A DNA stretch of 64,000 nt from Gaiellasilicea sp963745775. GTDB lineage: Bacteria; Actinomycetota; Thermoleophilia; Gaiellales; Gaiellaceae. Numbering within the stretch: position 1 is the stretch's first letter; each line of letters opens with the position of its first letter. The stretch lies in the NCBI GenBank assembly GCA_963745775.1, contig CAVUYY010000012.1:1-64000 (forward strand), read 5' to 3'. The notes below the pieces were generated by a model, which saw only the letters and a program-made list of their open reading frames with translations, did not search any database and had not been told where the DNA came from. Shown piece after piece: positions 37,338 to 45,997 of this stretch. A program made the position numbers and the translations under genes.

Positions 37338-38467
37338 CAGCGACTCCGGGGGAGGCCGAGGACGCGCTCGGCGATGATGTTGCGCAGGATCTCGGAGGTG
37401 CCGGCCTCGATCGTGTTCCCGCGCGAGCGAAGCTGCTGGTGCTGCCAGTAGCCGTTCTCGCCGACGACCTGCGCCTCCGGCCCGAGCAGCTCGAGCGCGA
37501 GCTTCGTCACGCGCTGGTTCGCCTCCGACCACCAGAGCTTCGCGCCCGATCCTTCAGGCCCGGGGATCCCGGTCTTGATCAGCGTCGTCAGCGAGCGGTA
37601 GGTCGTGTAGCGCACGGCCTGGAGGCCGATCCATTCGCTTGCGATCGCGTCACGCTGTGTCTCGGTCGCCCCGCGCTCCTTGGCGAGCGCGATCAGCTTC
37701 CGGATCTGCGCCTCGAGCGCCGCGGTCAGCGCGAAGCCGAGCGTTCCGCGCTCGTGCAGCAGCGTCGTCATCGCGACCGCCCAGCCGCCGCCGACCTCGC
37801 CGAGCACGTTCTCGACCGGCACCTTGACGTCGGTGAAGAAGATCTCGTTGAACTCCGCCTCGCCGGTGATCTGGCGCAGCGGCCGCACCTCGACGCCGGG
37901 CGAGTGCATGTCCACGATCAGGTAGGTCAGGCCCGCGTGGCTCTGCGAGTCGGGATCGCTCCGCGTGACGAGGATGCACCAGTCGGCGATGTGCGCGAAC
38001 GACGACCACACCTTCTGGCCGTTGACGACGAAGTGGTCGCCGTCCTGGCTCGCGCTCGTGCGGACGGCGGCGAGATCGGAGCCGGCGCCCGGCTCGGAGA
38101 AGCCCTGGCACCAGATCTCGTCGGTCGAGAGGATCGCATCGAGGCGCGCCTTCTTCTGCTCCTCGGTTCCGTGGGCGATGATCGTCGGGCCGGCCATTCC
38201 GAGCCCGATCACCCCGAGGTGCGAAGGCGCCTCCGCGCGCGCCATCTCCTCGAGGAAGATCGCCTGGTGGCTGTAGGGAGCGCCGGCGCCGCCGTACTCC
38301 TTCGGCCAGGTGAGGCCCGCGTAGCCGGCGTCGTAGAGCTTGCGGCTCCAGTCGCGCCCGGCCTCCTCGAACCGGCCACGGCGCACCTCGTCGGTCAGGT
38401 TCTCGCCGATCCACGCGCGCAGCTCAGCCCGAAAGGCCGCTTCCTCAGGCGTGTCCCGCAGGTCCAC
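37337..38467 (-). CDS. Acyl-CoA dehydrogenase, full-length subunit
   Basis: 376 residues. CQGFSEPGAGSDLAAVRTSA, FVVNGQKVWSSFAHIADWCI, VLGEVGGGWAVAMTTLLHER and the C-terminal IEAGTSEILRNIIAERVLGL are all typical, especially of the FadE26/FadE28-29 group in actinobacterial steroid degradation. It is the first gene of a nine-gene minus-strand operon (two dehydrogenases, SnoaL-like, cupin, ligase, two SDRs, hydratase, quinone reductase-like). GTG 38467 begins VDLRDTPEEAAFRAELRAWI. TAGAGT lies seven bases upstream, so the operon is probably leaderless. Confidence 0.92.
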   Translation of the reverse strand: MDLRDTPEEAAFRAELRAWIGENLTDEVRRGRFEEAGRDWSRKLYDAGYAGLTWPKEYGGAGAPYSHQAIFLEEMARAEAPSHLGVIGLGMAGPTIIAHGTEEQKKARLDAILSTDEIWCQGFSEPGAGSDLAAVRTSASQDGDHFVVNGQKVWSSFAHIADWCILVTRSDPDSQSHAGLTYLIVDMHSPGVEVRPLRQITGEAEFNEIFFTDVKVPVENVLGEVGGGWAVAMTTLLHERGTLGFALTAALEAQIRKLIALAKERGATETQRDAIASEWIGLQAVRYTTYRSLTTLIKTGIPGPEGSGAKLWWSEANQRVTKLALELLGPEAQVVGENGYWQHQQLRSRGNTIEAGTSEILRNIIAERVLGLPRSR

Positions 38468-38474
38468 GGGCGTG

Positions 38475-38480
38475 ACTCTA
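38475..38480 (-). promoter_or_regulatory. -10-like TAGAGT, leaderless start of the nine-gene acyl-CoA operon
   Basis: TAGAGT ends seven bases before GTG 38467 and no ribosome site is present. It lies between the operon and the 3' end of the ADH gene. Confidence 0.5.
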
Positions 38481-38494
38481 GACGGAACCCGGAC

Positions 38495-39595
38495 TCAGGG
38501 CACGACGATCTGGCGGACGACTGCGCCCTCGGCAAGCGCGTCGAGTGCTCCGTTCAGGCCCTCGAGCGGGAGCGTGTCTCCCCGCAGCCGTTCGACCGGC
38601 AGCCGTCCCGCCTGCCAGAGCGACACGAGGAGCGGAATGTCGCGCTGCGGGACGGCCGAGCCGAGGTAGGAGCCCTTGAGCGTCCGGCTCTCGGCGACGA
38701 GCGAGAGCGCGTTCAGGGTCAGCTCGCGCGTGGGGTGGGGCAGGCCGATTGCGACGGTCGTGCCGCCTCGGGCGGTCGCGCGGTAGGCGGCCTCGAGTAC
38801 AGCAGGGTGACCCGCCGCCTCGAAGGCGTAGCGGACGCGAAGGTCGTCGACCTCGTCGGGATGGAGTGCAGCCGTCGCGCCGAGCTCGAGCGCCAGCTCC
38901 CGCTTGAACGAGATCGGGTCGACCGCGACGATCGGGCCGGCGCCTGCGAGCGCGGCGCCCATGACCGCCGCGAGGCCGACCCCGCCGAGCCCGAAGACGG
39001 CGACCGAGTCGCCCGGCCGCACCTGCGCCGTGTTCAGCACGGCCCCCGCGCCGGTCACGACCGCGCAGCCGAAGAGCGCTGCGAGCTCGAGCGGGACCGA
39101 CGGATCGATGACGACGGCGGAGGGTCGCGCCACGACAATGCGCTCGGAGAAGGCGGAGACGCCGAGGTGGTGGTGAACCTCGCGGCCGTCCGAGTCCATG
39201 AAACGCCGCCCGCCGCCGAGCAGACGCCCCTCGCCGTTCGCGGCCGCCGCGGCGGCGCAGAGGATCGGCTCGCCGCCGGCGCACTCGGCGCAGAGTCCGC
39301 AGCTCGGAACGAAGGAGAGGACGACGTGGTCGCCCTCGCGGACGTCGGTGACGCCCGGGCCGACCGCCTCGACGACGCCGGCCGCCTCGTGACCGAGCGC
39401 CATCGGCACCGGTCGCGGGCGCGTTCCGTCCACGACGGAGAGGTCGGAGTGGCAGAGCCCGGCGGCGGAGACGCGAATCAGCAGCTCGCCGTTCCCGGCC
39501 GGCGCCAGCTCGAGCTCCTCGACGCTCAGCGGGCGGCTCTGCTCGTAGGGCCGCTCGGCGCCGAGGTCGCGCAGAACCGCCGAGCGCGTGATCAC
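38495..39595 (-). CDS. Zinc-dependent alcohol dehydrogenase (MDR family)
   Basis: 366 residues. The catalytic zinc site is given by AAGLCHSDLSVVDG and LGHEAAGVVEAVG, and the structural zinc by the four cysteines of CGLCAECAGGEPILC. SVAVFGLGGVGLAAVMGAAL binds NAD(P). The architecture matches class III-like alcohol/aldehyde dehydrogenases, including S-nitrosothiol or mycothiol-dependent ones, though the exact substrate is not determinable. GTG 39595 overlaps the hydrolase stop as GTGA. It is the third gene of a short operon with a hydroxy-acid oxidase and a hydrolase. Confidence 0.9.
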   Translation of the reverse strand: MITRSAVLRDLGAERPYEQSRPLSVEELELAPAGNGELLIRVSAAGLCHSDLSVVDGTRPRPVPMALGHEAAGVVEAVGPGVTDVREGDHVVLSFVPSCGLCAECAGGEPILCAAAAAANGEGRLLGGGRRFMDSDGREVHHHLGVSAFSERIVVARPSAVVIDPSVPLELAALFGCAVVTGAGAVLNTAQVRPGDSVAVFGLGGVGLAAVMGAALAGAGPIVAVDPISFKRELALELGATAALHPDEVDDLRVRYAFEAAGHPAVLEAAYRATARGGTTVAIGLPHPTRELTLNALSLVAESRTLKGSYLGSAVPQRDIPLLVSLWQAGRLPVERLRGDTLPLEGLNGALDALAEGAVVRQIVVP

Positions 39596-40353
39596 GAGAG
39601 GAACTCGGCGACGGTGCGGTTGAACCTCTCCGGAGATTCGAGGAAGAGGAGATGGCCGCCGCCGGCGAACCGCTCGAAGCGCGCGCCCGGGATCCGTCGC
39701 GCGAGCTCGACGCCGTTCTCGTACGGGACGATCCGGTCGGCGTCGCCGTGGACGACCAGCGTCGGCGCCTCGATCTGCTCGACCGGCGAGACCTGCTCGA
39801 CGAAGCGCCAGCAGGCGTCGTACTGGGCGCGCCAGTACTCGGGCGGCGTCGGGTGCTCGAGCCGGTCGGCGAGGAGCTGCTCGAACTCGTCCGGATGCTC
39901 GTCCGTCCAGCCGGGCGCGAAGGAGAGCGGCATCGAGGCGCGGGCGAACTCGGGCGGCGGTCGGTCGGCATGCGCCTCCCAGGTCTCGATCGTCTCGTCC
40001 GGGGTGGGCAGATGGCTCGGGCCGCCGGTTGCCGTGCAGACGAGCACAAGCTTTTCGACGAGCTGCGGATGTCGGAGCGCGAGCGTCTGGGCGATGTAGC
40101 CGCCCATCGAGAAGCCGGCGATGTGCGTCCGACGGCCTTCGAGTGCCTCGGCGGCGTCGTCGGCCAGCTCCTCGATCGAGTACGGCCCCGGTGGCTTCGG
40201 CGAGCGGCCGGCGCCCCGGTTGTCGACCGCGATCACGCGGAAGCTCCGCGACCACTCCGGGATCTGGCGCTGCCACGACCAGATCGCGTACCCGAGCCCC
40301 GCAATGAGGAGCAGCGGCGGGCCGTCGCCGTGCTCCTCCCGATAGAGCTTCAC
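39592..40353 (-). CDS. Alpha/beta hydrolase
   Basis: 253 residues. The nucleophile elbow is IAGFSMGGYIAQTLALRHPQ (GFSMG), the oxyanion region is LLLIAGLGYAIWSW, the acid is in VVHGDADRIVPYENGVELAR and the His in FAGGGHLLFLESPERFNR. It resembles 3-oxoadipate enol-lactonase and related carboxylesterases. GTG 40353 overlaps the stop of the hydroxy-acid oxidase as GTGA, so translation is coupled. In this operon it might hydrolyse an ester or lactone to feed the oxidase or the alcohol dehydrogenase, by inference. Confidence 0.9.
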   Translation of the reverse strand: MKLYREEHGDGPPLLLIAGLGYAIWSWQRQIPEWSRSFRVIAVDNRGAGRSPKPPGPYSIEELADDAAEALEGRRTHIAGFSMGGYIAQTLALRHPQLVEKLVLVCTATGGPSHLPTPDETIETWEAHADRPPPEFARASMPLSFAPGWTDEHPDEFEQLLADRLEHPTPPEYWRAQYDACWRFVEQVSPVEQIEAPTLVVHGDADRIVPYENGVELARRIPGARFERFAGGGHLLFLESPERFNRTVAEFLS

Positions 40354-41498
40354 GTGACCGCGCTCGGGTCGAGATCACGGATCGAGTGACCGCCCGTGAG
40401 CGCGAGCGCGATGTCGACCTCCGCCGCAAGCTGCCGGATCACGGCCTCGACGCCCGCTGCTCCGCCGACCGCGAGCCCGTAGGCGTAGGGACGGCCGAGC
40501 AGGACGGCGTCGGCGCCCAGCGCGACGGCCTTCAGGACGTCCGAGCCGGTGCGGATGCCGCTGTCCATCAGGACCGTGGCGTCGGCGCCCACCGCGTCGC
40601 GCACCTCGACCAGCGCATCGAGGGCAGCGACGGCGCCGTCCACCTGCCGGCCGCCGTGGTTCGAGACGACGATCCCGTCGACTCCGTGCTCGAGCGCGAT
40701 TCGCGCGTCCTCCGCGGTCAGCACGCCCTTGACGAGGATCGGCAGCTCGGTTCGTTCGCGCAGCCAGGCGAGATCGGCCCAGGTCAGGCCGAGGTTCGAG
40801 AAGACGGAGAGCGCACGCACCGAGGCCGTGAGAACGTCGTCCTCCGGCGGCTCGTCGAGCCAGCCGCGGAAGACCGGATCGCTGAAGAACTGCGCCAGCC
40901 CCTCGCCCTGAAGGAAGGGCAGGTAGCCGTTCCCGAGGTCGCGCGGCCGCCAACCGAGCATGAGCGTGTCGAGGGTGACGACGATTGCGCCGTACCCGGC
41001 CGCGCCGGCCCGATCGACGATGCTGCCGACGAGCTCGCGATCGTCGAACCAGTAGAGCTGGTACCAGCGCGGCGAGTCGCCGAGCTCGGCGGCGACGTCC
41101 TCCAGCGAGCTCGACGCGGCGCTCGAGAGCACCATCGGCACGCCCGTCGAGCGGGATGCGCGAGCAACTCCGAGCTCGGCGTCCGGGTGCGCGATCGAGA
41201 GGACGCCGATCGGCGCGAGCAGGAACGGCACCGGCGAGCGGAGGCCGAGCACCTCGACGGAGAGATTGCGCTCGACGTTGCCGGCGAGCATCCGAGGTCG
41301 CAGGCGACGACGCTCGAACGCCTCCAGGTTCGCGCGCATCGTCGCCTCCGAGCCCGCACCGCCCGCGATGTAGCCGAACGGCCCCGGCTCGAGCGTCTCC
41401 CGCGCACGCTCCTCCCAGTCCGCCGCCGTGATCGGCCACTCGGCGCCGCCTGCGAGGTAGATCGAGTTCTGGACCTGAGCTCCGGAGTCGAGCGGCAC
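40350..41498 (-). CDS. FMN-dependent alpha-hydroxy-acid oxidase/dehydrogenase
   Basis: 382 residues from GTG 41498. TIM-barrel family of glycolate oxidase, lactate oxidase and mandelate dehydrogenase. PFGYIAGGAGSEATMRANLE, PFLLAPIGVLSIAHPDAELG, WYQLYWFDDRELV, ILVKGVLTAEDARIALEHGV, the active-site IVVSNHGGRQVDGAVAALDA and VLMDSGIRTGSDVLKAVALG follow in order, and the catalytic His and Arg are present. It oxidises a 2-hydroxy acid to the 2-oxo acid. A TAGAGT element eight bases before the GTG suggests a leaderless message, in a divergent promoter shared with the acyl-CoA dehydrogenase at 41517. The open frame continues upstream but without family similarity. Confidence 0.9.
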   Translation of the reverse strand: MPLDSGAQVQNSIYLAGGAEWPITAADWEERARETLEPGPFGYIAGGAGSEATMRANLEAFERRRLRPRMLAGNVERNLSVEVLGLRSPVPFLLAPIGVLSIAHPDAELGVARASRSTGVPMVLSSAASSSLEDVAAELGDSPRWYQLYWFDDRELVGSIVDRAGAAGYGAIVVTLDTLMLGWRPRDLGNGYLPFLQGEGLAQFFSDPVFRGWLDEPPEDDVLTASVRALSVFSNLGLTWADLAWLRERTELPILVKGVLTAEDARIALEHGVDGIVVSNHGGRQVDGAVAALDALVEVRDAVGADATVLMDSGIRTGSDVLKAVALGADAVLLGRPYAYGLAVGGAAGVEAVIRQLAAEVDIALALTGGHSIRDLDPSAVT

Positions 41499-41506
41499 TG
41501 TGAAAG

Positions 41507-41512
41507 ACTCTA
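41507..41512 (-). promoter_or_regulatory. -10-like TAGAGT of the hydroxy-acid oxidase operon
   Basis: TAGAGT ends eight bases before GTG 41498. The whole divergent interval to GTG 41517 on the plus strand is only 18 bases, so the two promoters must overlap. Confidence 0.45.
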
Positions 41513-41516
41513 CGCC

Positions 41517-42722
41517 GTGACCGAGCTCGCGATCGAACCGCAGGTCAAGGAGCGCCGCGCCCAGGTGCGCGCGTTCATGGAGGAGCACGTCTACCCGAAC
41601 GAAGCCGCGCTCGACCGCGAGGACGACGCGGCCGACGAGCTGATCGCCGACCTGCGTGAGCGGGCAAAGGAAGCGGGAATCTGGGCGCCGCACCTCCCGC
41701 GCGATGCTGGCGGAACCGGCTCAGGCTTCATCGAGTACGCGCTCCTGAACGAGGAGATCGGGCGGAGCATGTGGGCGCAGCTCGTCTTCAACTGCCAGGC
41801 GCCCGACGCCGGGAACGGCGAGATCCTCCACCTCTTCGGCACCGACGAGCAGAAGGAGCAGTTCCTGCGGCCGCTCGTGGAGGGGACAGCGCGCTCGTTC
41901 TTCTCGATGACCGAGCCCGACGTCTCGGGCGCCGATCCGACCGGGCTCCAGACGCGTGCGGTCGCCGACGGCGACGAGTGGGTGATCGACGGGCACAAGT
42001 GGTTCTCGTCGTCGGCGCAGGGCGCGACGTTCGGGATCGTGATGGCTGTCACCGATCCGGACGCGCCGCCGCACCGGCGGATGAGCCAGATCCTCGTCCC
42101 GGCCGACACGCCGGGGGTCGAGATCGTCCGGCCGATTCCGGTGATGGGCCACGAGGGCCGGGGCTGGTCGACGCACTGCGAGGTGCGCTACACGGGAGTG
42201 CGGGTGCCGCTCGGGAACGTCCTCGGCGAGCCCGGCGACGGCTTCCGGATCGCGCAGAAGCGGCTCGGGCCGGGACGGATCCACCACGTCATGCGCTGGC
42301 TCGGCCAGATGGAGCGCGCCTTCGAGCTGATGTGCTCGTACGCGCTCGAGCGCGAGATCGGCGGCGCGCCGCTCGCCGAGAAGCAGACCGTCCAGAACTG
42401 GATCGCCGACTCGGCCGCCGAGATCCAGGCCTGCCGGCTGATGACGCTCGACGCAGCGCGCAAGCTCGACGAGGGCGACGAGGCGCGCATCGAGGTCTCG
42501 CTGATCAAGTTCTTCGCGGCGCGCGTCCTCCACGACGTGATCGACCGCGCGATCCAGACCCACGGCGGTCGCGGCCTCACCGACCTCAGCCCGCTCGGCC
42601 AGATGTACATCCACGCCCGCGGCGCCCGGATCTACGACGGCCCGGACGAGGTGCACCGGATGGTCGTCGCGCGCAGGATCCTGAAGACGTTCGCCGCCGG
42701 CGGCATCTACACGTTCGACTGA
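41517..42722 (+). CDS. Acyl-CoA dehydrogenase (ACAD10/11-like)
   Basis: 401 residues from GTG 41517. FFSMTEPDVSGADPTGLQTR, WVIDGHKWFSSSAQGATFGI, GPGRIHHVMRWLGQMERAFE and QTHGGRGLTDLSPLGQMYIH belong to the ACAD10/11-like branch, as does the C-terminal ARIYDGPDEVHRMVVARRIL. Members act on branched or hydroxylated acyl-CoAs, sometimes with an associated kinase. A kinase of that type is encoded at 27062-27979, though not adjacent. It is transcribed divergently from the hydroxy-acid oxidase operon. Confidence 0.92.
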   Translation: MTELAIEPQVKERRAQVRAFMEEHVYPNEAALDREDDAADELIADLRERAKEAGIWAPHLPRDAGGTGSGFIEYALLNEEIGRSMWAQLVFNCQAPDAGNGEILHLFGTDEQKEQFLRPLVEGTARSFFSMTEPDVSGADPTGLQTRAVADGDEWVIDGHKWFSSSAQGATFGIVMAVTDPDAPPHRRMSQILVPADTPGVEIVRPIPVMGHEGRGWSTHCEVRYTGVRVPLGNVLGEPGDGFRIAQKRLGPGRIHHVMRWLGQMERAFELMCSYALEREIGGAPLAEKQTVQNWIADSAAEIQACRLMTLDAARKLDEGDEARIEVSLIKFFAARVLHDVIDRAIQTHGGRGLTDLSPLGQMYIHARGARIYDGPDEVHRMVVARRILKTFAAGGIYTFD

Positions 42723-42766
42723 CGGTCGCCGGCACAGCAGCCTGCGTCACGGCCTGTCCTGAGGCG

Positions 42767-42772
42767 TAGGGT
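42767..42772 (+). promoter_or_regulatory. -10-like TAGGGT, leaderless start of the large cyclase gene
   Basis: TAGGGT ends six bases before ATG 42779 (spacer CGCCCT), with no ribosome site. Confidence 0.5.
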
Positions 42773-42778
42773 CGCCCT

Positions 42779-45700
42779 ATGACCTGCGGTTCTTGCGGGC
42801 GGGAGAACGGCGCCGACGCTCAGTTTTGCGCCGCGTGTGGCGCGCCGCTCGTCGGCCGGCCAGGCGCGACCGAGACGCGGAAGATGGTCACGGTCGTCTT
42901 CACGGACGTCGCCGACTCGACGGCGCTCGGCGAGCGGCTTGATCCCGAGTCGCTGCGGCGGGTGATGTGGCGCTACTTCGACACGATGCAGGCGACGCTG
43001 GAACGGCACGGCGGCACGGTCGAGAAGTTCATCGGCGACGCGATCGTGACCGTGTTCGGCGTACCTGCCGTGCACGAGGACGACGCGCTCCGCGCCGTGC
43101 GGGCAGCGCTCGAGATGCGGGAGGCGCTGGAGAGCGTCAACGAGAGCCTCTCGCGCGAGTACGGGGTTCGCATCGGAGCGCGCACGGGCGTGAACACGGG
43201 CGAGGTGATCGTCGGGAACGCAGTCGCGGATCAGAAGCTCGCGACCGGCGACGCGGTCAACGTCGCGGCGCGACTCGAGCAAGCTGCCGAGGCGGGTGCG
43301 ATTCTCATTGGCGAGACCACCTACGGCCTCGTCCGGGATGCCGTCGTCGTCGAGCCGGCAGCGGACGTGCTCGCGAAGGGTAAGAGCCGGCCGCTTCCCG
43401 CCTGGAGGCTGCTCGGCCTGCGGCCGGACGTGCCCGCCTTCACGCGTCCGATCGCCACTCCCTTCATCGGTCGGCGCCGCGAGCTCGACGGGGTCCGCGA
43501 GGCCTTCGAGACTGCGGCACGCGAGTCTTCGTGCCGGCTAGCCACGATCGTCGGGCCGCCGGGAATCGGGAAGTCCCGGCTCGCGCGGGAGCTCATCGGC
43601 TCGTTCGAGCAGGAGGCGCGTGTCGTCGTCGGGCGCTGCATCGCGTACGGCGACGGGATCACCTATCTCCCGCTCACGGAGGTCGTCCGCGAGATCGGCG
43701 GCGTCGACCCCGCGTCGAAGCTCGAGAAACTCCTCATGAATGTCGAACGAGGCGCGGTCGCGACCCGGCTGATCCTGGGTGCGATCGGCGCGAACGACGA
43801 GCCTGGCTCGCCGGAGGAGACCGCGTGGGCGTTCCGGCGGCTCTTCGAGACGCTGGCGCTCTCGCGACCCCTCGTCGTCGTGGTAGACGACATTCACTGG
43901 GCCGAGCCGGCGCTGCTCGACCTGCTCGAGTACGTGCTCGGTTTCTCGAGCGGCGCCCCGATCCTGCTCCTCTGTCTCGCGCGCCCCGACCTCTTCGACA
44001 CCCGGCCCTCCTGGGCCGCGCCCAGGCCACAGACGAGCCTCGTCTCACTCGCTCCCCTGAGCGCCGACGAGTCCAACGATCTGGTCGAGGGGCTGCTGAC
44101 CGCTGGAGCGGCCGCTCCGGCGGTCCGCGACCGCATCGTCGACGCGGCCGAAGGCAACCCGCTGTTCGTCGAGCAGATGCTCGCCATGCTCGCCGACGAT
44201 CCCGACGTCGCAGACGACGCTTTGCCGGCGACGATTCATGCGCTCCTCGCCGCCCGAATCGAGCGCCTCGAGCCGGGTGAACGGACGGTGCTCCAGCACG
44301 CTTCGGTCGAAGGTCGACTGTTCCACCGCCGCGCCGTCGCGGAGCTCCTTCCGCCGCCCGCTCAGATGGGCTGGGCCGACGGACTGGGCGGGATCCTCCT
44401 CGCCCTGACGCGGAAGGAGCTGCTGCGACCTGACCGCTCGCTCTACGAGGGCGACGATGGCTTCCGCTTCAACCACGTCCTGATCCGAGACGTCGCCTAC
44501 GCATCCATGCCCAAGGGGCTCCGAGCCGACCTCCACACACGGCTCGCTTCCTGGCTCGAAGCGCAGCCCGGCGCCCAACTCGGCGGTCAGGAGGAGATCG
44601 TCGGCTACCACCTCGAACAGGCGTACCTCGCGCGAGCGGAGCTCGCCCGGCTGGACACCGACGCTCACGTGATCGGCCTGCGAGGAGGTCGCCTGCTCGG
44701 ACGCGCGGGACGACGCGCACTCGATCGCGACGAGTTTGCGGCGGCCGCATCGCTCCTCGGTCGTGCGTGCGCGCTCTTCGGCGTCGAGCTCTCCGAACGT
44801 ACGGCCCTGCTCCCCGAGCTCGGCCGAGCGCTTCGCGGCATCGGAGCGCTCGAGGCCGCCGACGAAACGCTGGCCGAGGCGATCGAGAACGCCAGGCTCC
44901 ATCACGACGAGCCGACCGAGCTCCGGGCCGAGCTGGAGCGCGCCCACGTCACCTTCATGCGCGATCCTCCCGATCCTGACGCACTGCGCGAGATCGCTCG
45001 GCGGGCGATCGACGTCTTCGAGCCGATCGGGAGCGATGCCGACCTTGCGGACGCCTGGCAGCTCATGGGTATTGCCGACCTCGCGGCGCGCGATCGAGAC
45101 GCGCAGCTCCGGGCGTGCCTGAAGGCTCGCGAGCATGCACTCGCCTCCGGCGACATGCGGCGCCAGATCGAGGCCTGGAACGAGGTTGGGGGCGCGATGC
45201 TCTTCGGGCGGACACCCGTCGACGAGGTGCTCGCCTTCCTCGACGAGGAGCTCGCCTGGGCGCACGAGCGAGGACTCGCCGCGGTCGAGGCGGACGCGCT
45301 CCTCGGGGGCCCGTACCTGTACGCGCGGCTCGGCCGGTTCGACGAGGCGCGCGACCGCCTCGAACGCTCGAAGGCGATCTGCCGTGAGCTCGGGATTGCG
45401 TACGGGCTTGCGGAAGCGCACATGGCAGGAGCCGAACTCGAGCTACTCGCCGGGGACGCCGTCGCAGCCGAGCGCGAGCTACGCGACGCGATCCGTGTCG
45501 CGACGGAGATGGGCGCGTTGCGGTACGTCGCCCTCTACCGCACCCGCATCGCCAATGCGCTACTCGAACAAGGTCGGGACGACGATGCTCTCGCCGAACT
45601 GGAGCAGGCAGAGCACATCCAAGGAGACACGCCGTCCTGGAAGGCCGCCCATGCACGCGTACTCGCGCGCCGCGGGAGCACGAAGCAGGCGGTCGCGCTC

Positions 45701-45934
45701 GCCCGCGAAGCAACAGCCTCGCTCGACCACGACGGCAACATCACAGCGCACGCAGAGACCCTCGTCTTCCTTGCCGAGGTGCTTCGCGCGGACGGCGACA
45801 ACACCGGCGCTGCCGCCGCGCTTGCCGAGGCCGTCGTCCTCCACGAACAGAAGGGAAACCTGCTTCCCGCCGAGCAATGCCGCCGGCTTCTGGCGGCGGT
45901 CGGAGCGGAAGGGTCGATAGCAGCGCCCAACTGA
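42779..45934 (+). CDS. Multidomain regulator: zinc ribbon, class III cyclase, AAA/NACHT-like ATPase, TPR
   Basis: 1051 residues. Residues 3-21 form a zinc ribbon (CGSCGRENGADAQFCAACG). Residues about 35-210 are a class III nucleotide cyclase with metal-binding D43 (VFTDVADST) and D87 (FIGDAIVTVFG) and GDAVNVAARLEQAAEAGAIL. An ATPase follows with Walker A VGPPGIGKSRLAR (about 258-270) and a Walker B-like VVVVDDIHWAEPALLDLLEY. The last third is a helical repeat (TPR-like) region. Such proteins are signal-sensing cyclases whose ATPase/TPR modules couple ligand or protein binding to cyclase output. Cytoplasmic. No signal peptide or membrane helix was seen. It appears monocistronic. Confidence 0.9.
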   Translation: MTCGSCGRENGADAQFCAACGAPLVGRPGATETRKMVTVVFTDVADSTALGERLDPESLRRVMWRYFDTMQATLERHGGTVEKFIGDAIVTVFGVPAVHEDDALRAVRAALEMREALESVNESLSREYGVRIGARTGVNTGEVIVGNAVADQKLATGDAVNVAARLEQAAEAGAILIGETTYGLVRDAVVVEPAADVLAKGKSRPLPAWRLLGLRPDVPAFTRPIATPFIGRRRELDGVREAFETAARESSCRLATIVGPPGIGKSRLARELIGSFEQEARVVVGRCIAYGDGITYLPLTEVVREIGGVDPASKLEKLLMNVERGAVATRLILGAIGANDEPGSPEETAWAFRRLFETLALSRPLVVVVDDIHWAEPALLDLLEYVLGFSSGAPILLLCLARPDLFDTRPSWAAPRPQTSLVSLAPLSADESNDLVEGLLTAGAAAPAVRDRIVDAAEGNPLFVEQMLAMLADDPDVADDALPATIHALLAARIERLEPGERTVLQHASVEGRLFHRRAVAELLPPPAQMGWADGLGGILLALTRKELLRPDRSLYEGDDGFRFNHVLIRDVAYASMPKGLRADLHTRLASWLEAQPGAQLGGQEEIVGYHLEQAYLARAELARLDTDAHVIGLRGGRLLGRAGRRALDRDEFAAAASLLGRACALFGVELSERTALLPELGRALRGIGALEAADETLAEAIENARLHHDEPTELRAELERAHVTFMRDPPDPDALREIARRAIDVFEPIGSDADLADAWQLMGIADLAARDRDAQLRACLKAREHALASGDMRRQIEAWNEVGGAMLFGRTPVDEVLAFLDEELAWAHERGLAAVEADALLGGPYLYARLGRFDEARDRLERSKAICRELGIAYGLAEAHMAGAELELLAGDAVAAERELRDAIRVATEMGALRYVALYRTRIANALLEQGRDDDALAELEQAEHIQGDTPSWKAAHARVLARRGSTKQAVALAREATASLDHDGNITAHAETLVFLAEVLRADGDNTGAAAALAEAVVLHEQKGNLLPAEQCRRLLAAVGAEGSIAAPN

Positions 45935-45997
45935 CGGGAGAGGGGAGCAGCAAGCTCGACATCCCACCGCCGCAGCGCTCGCCGAAACGACGCGGAG

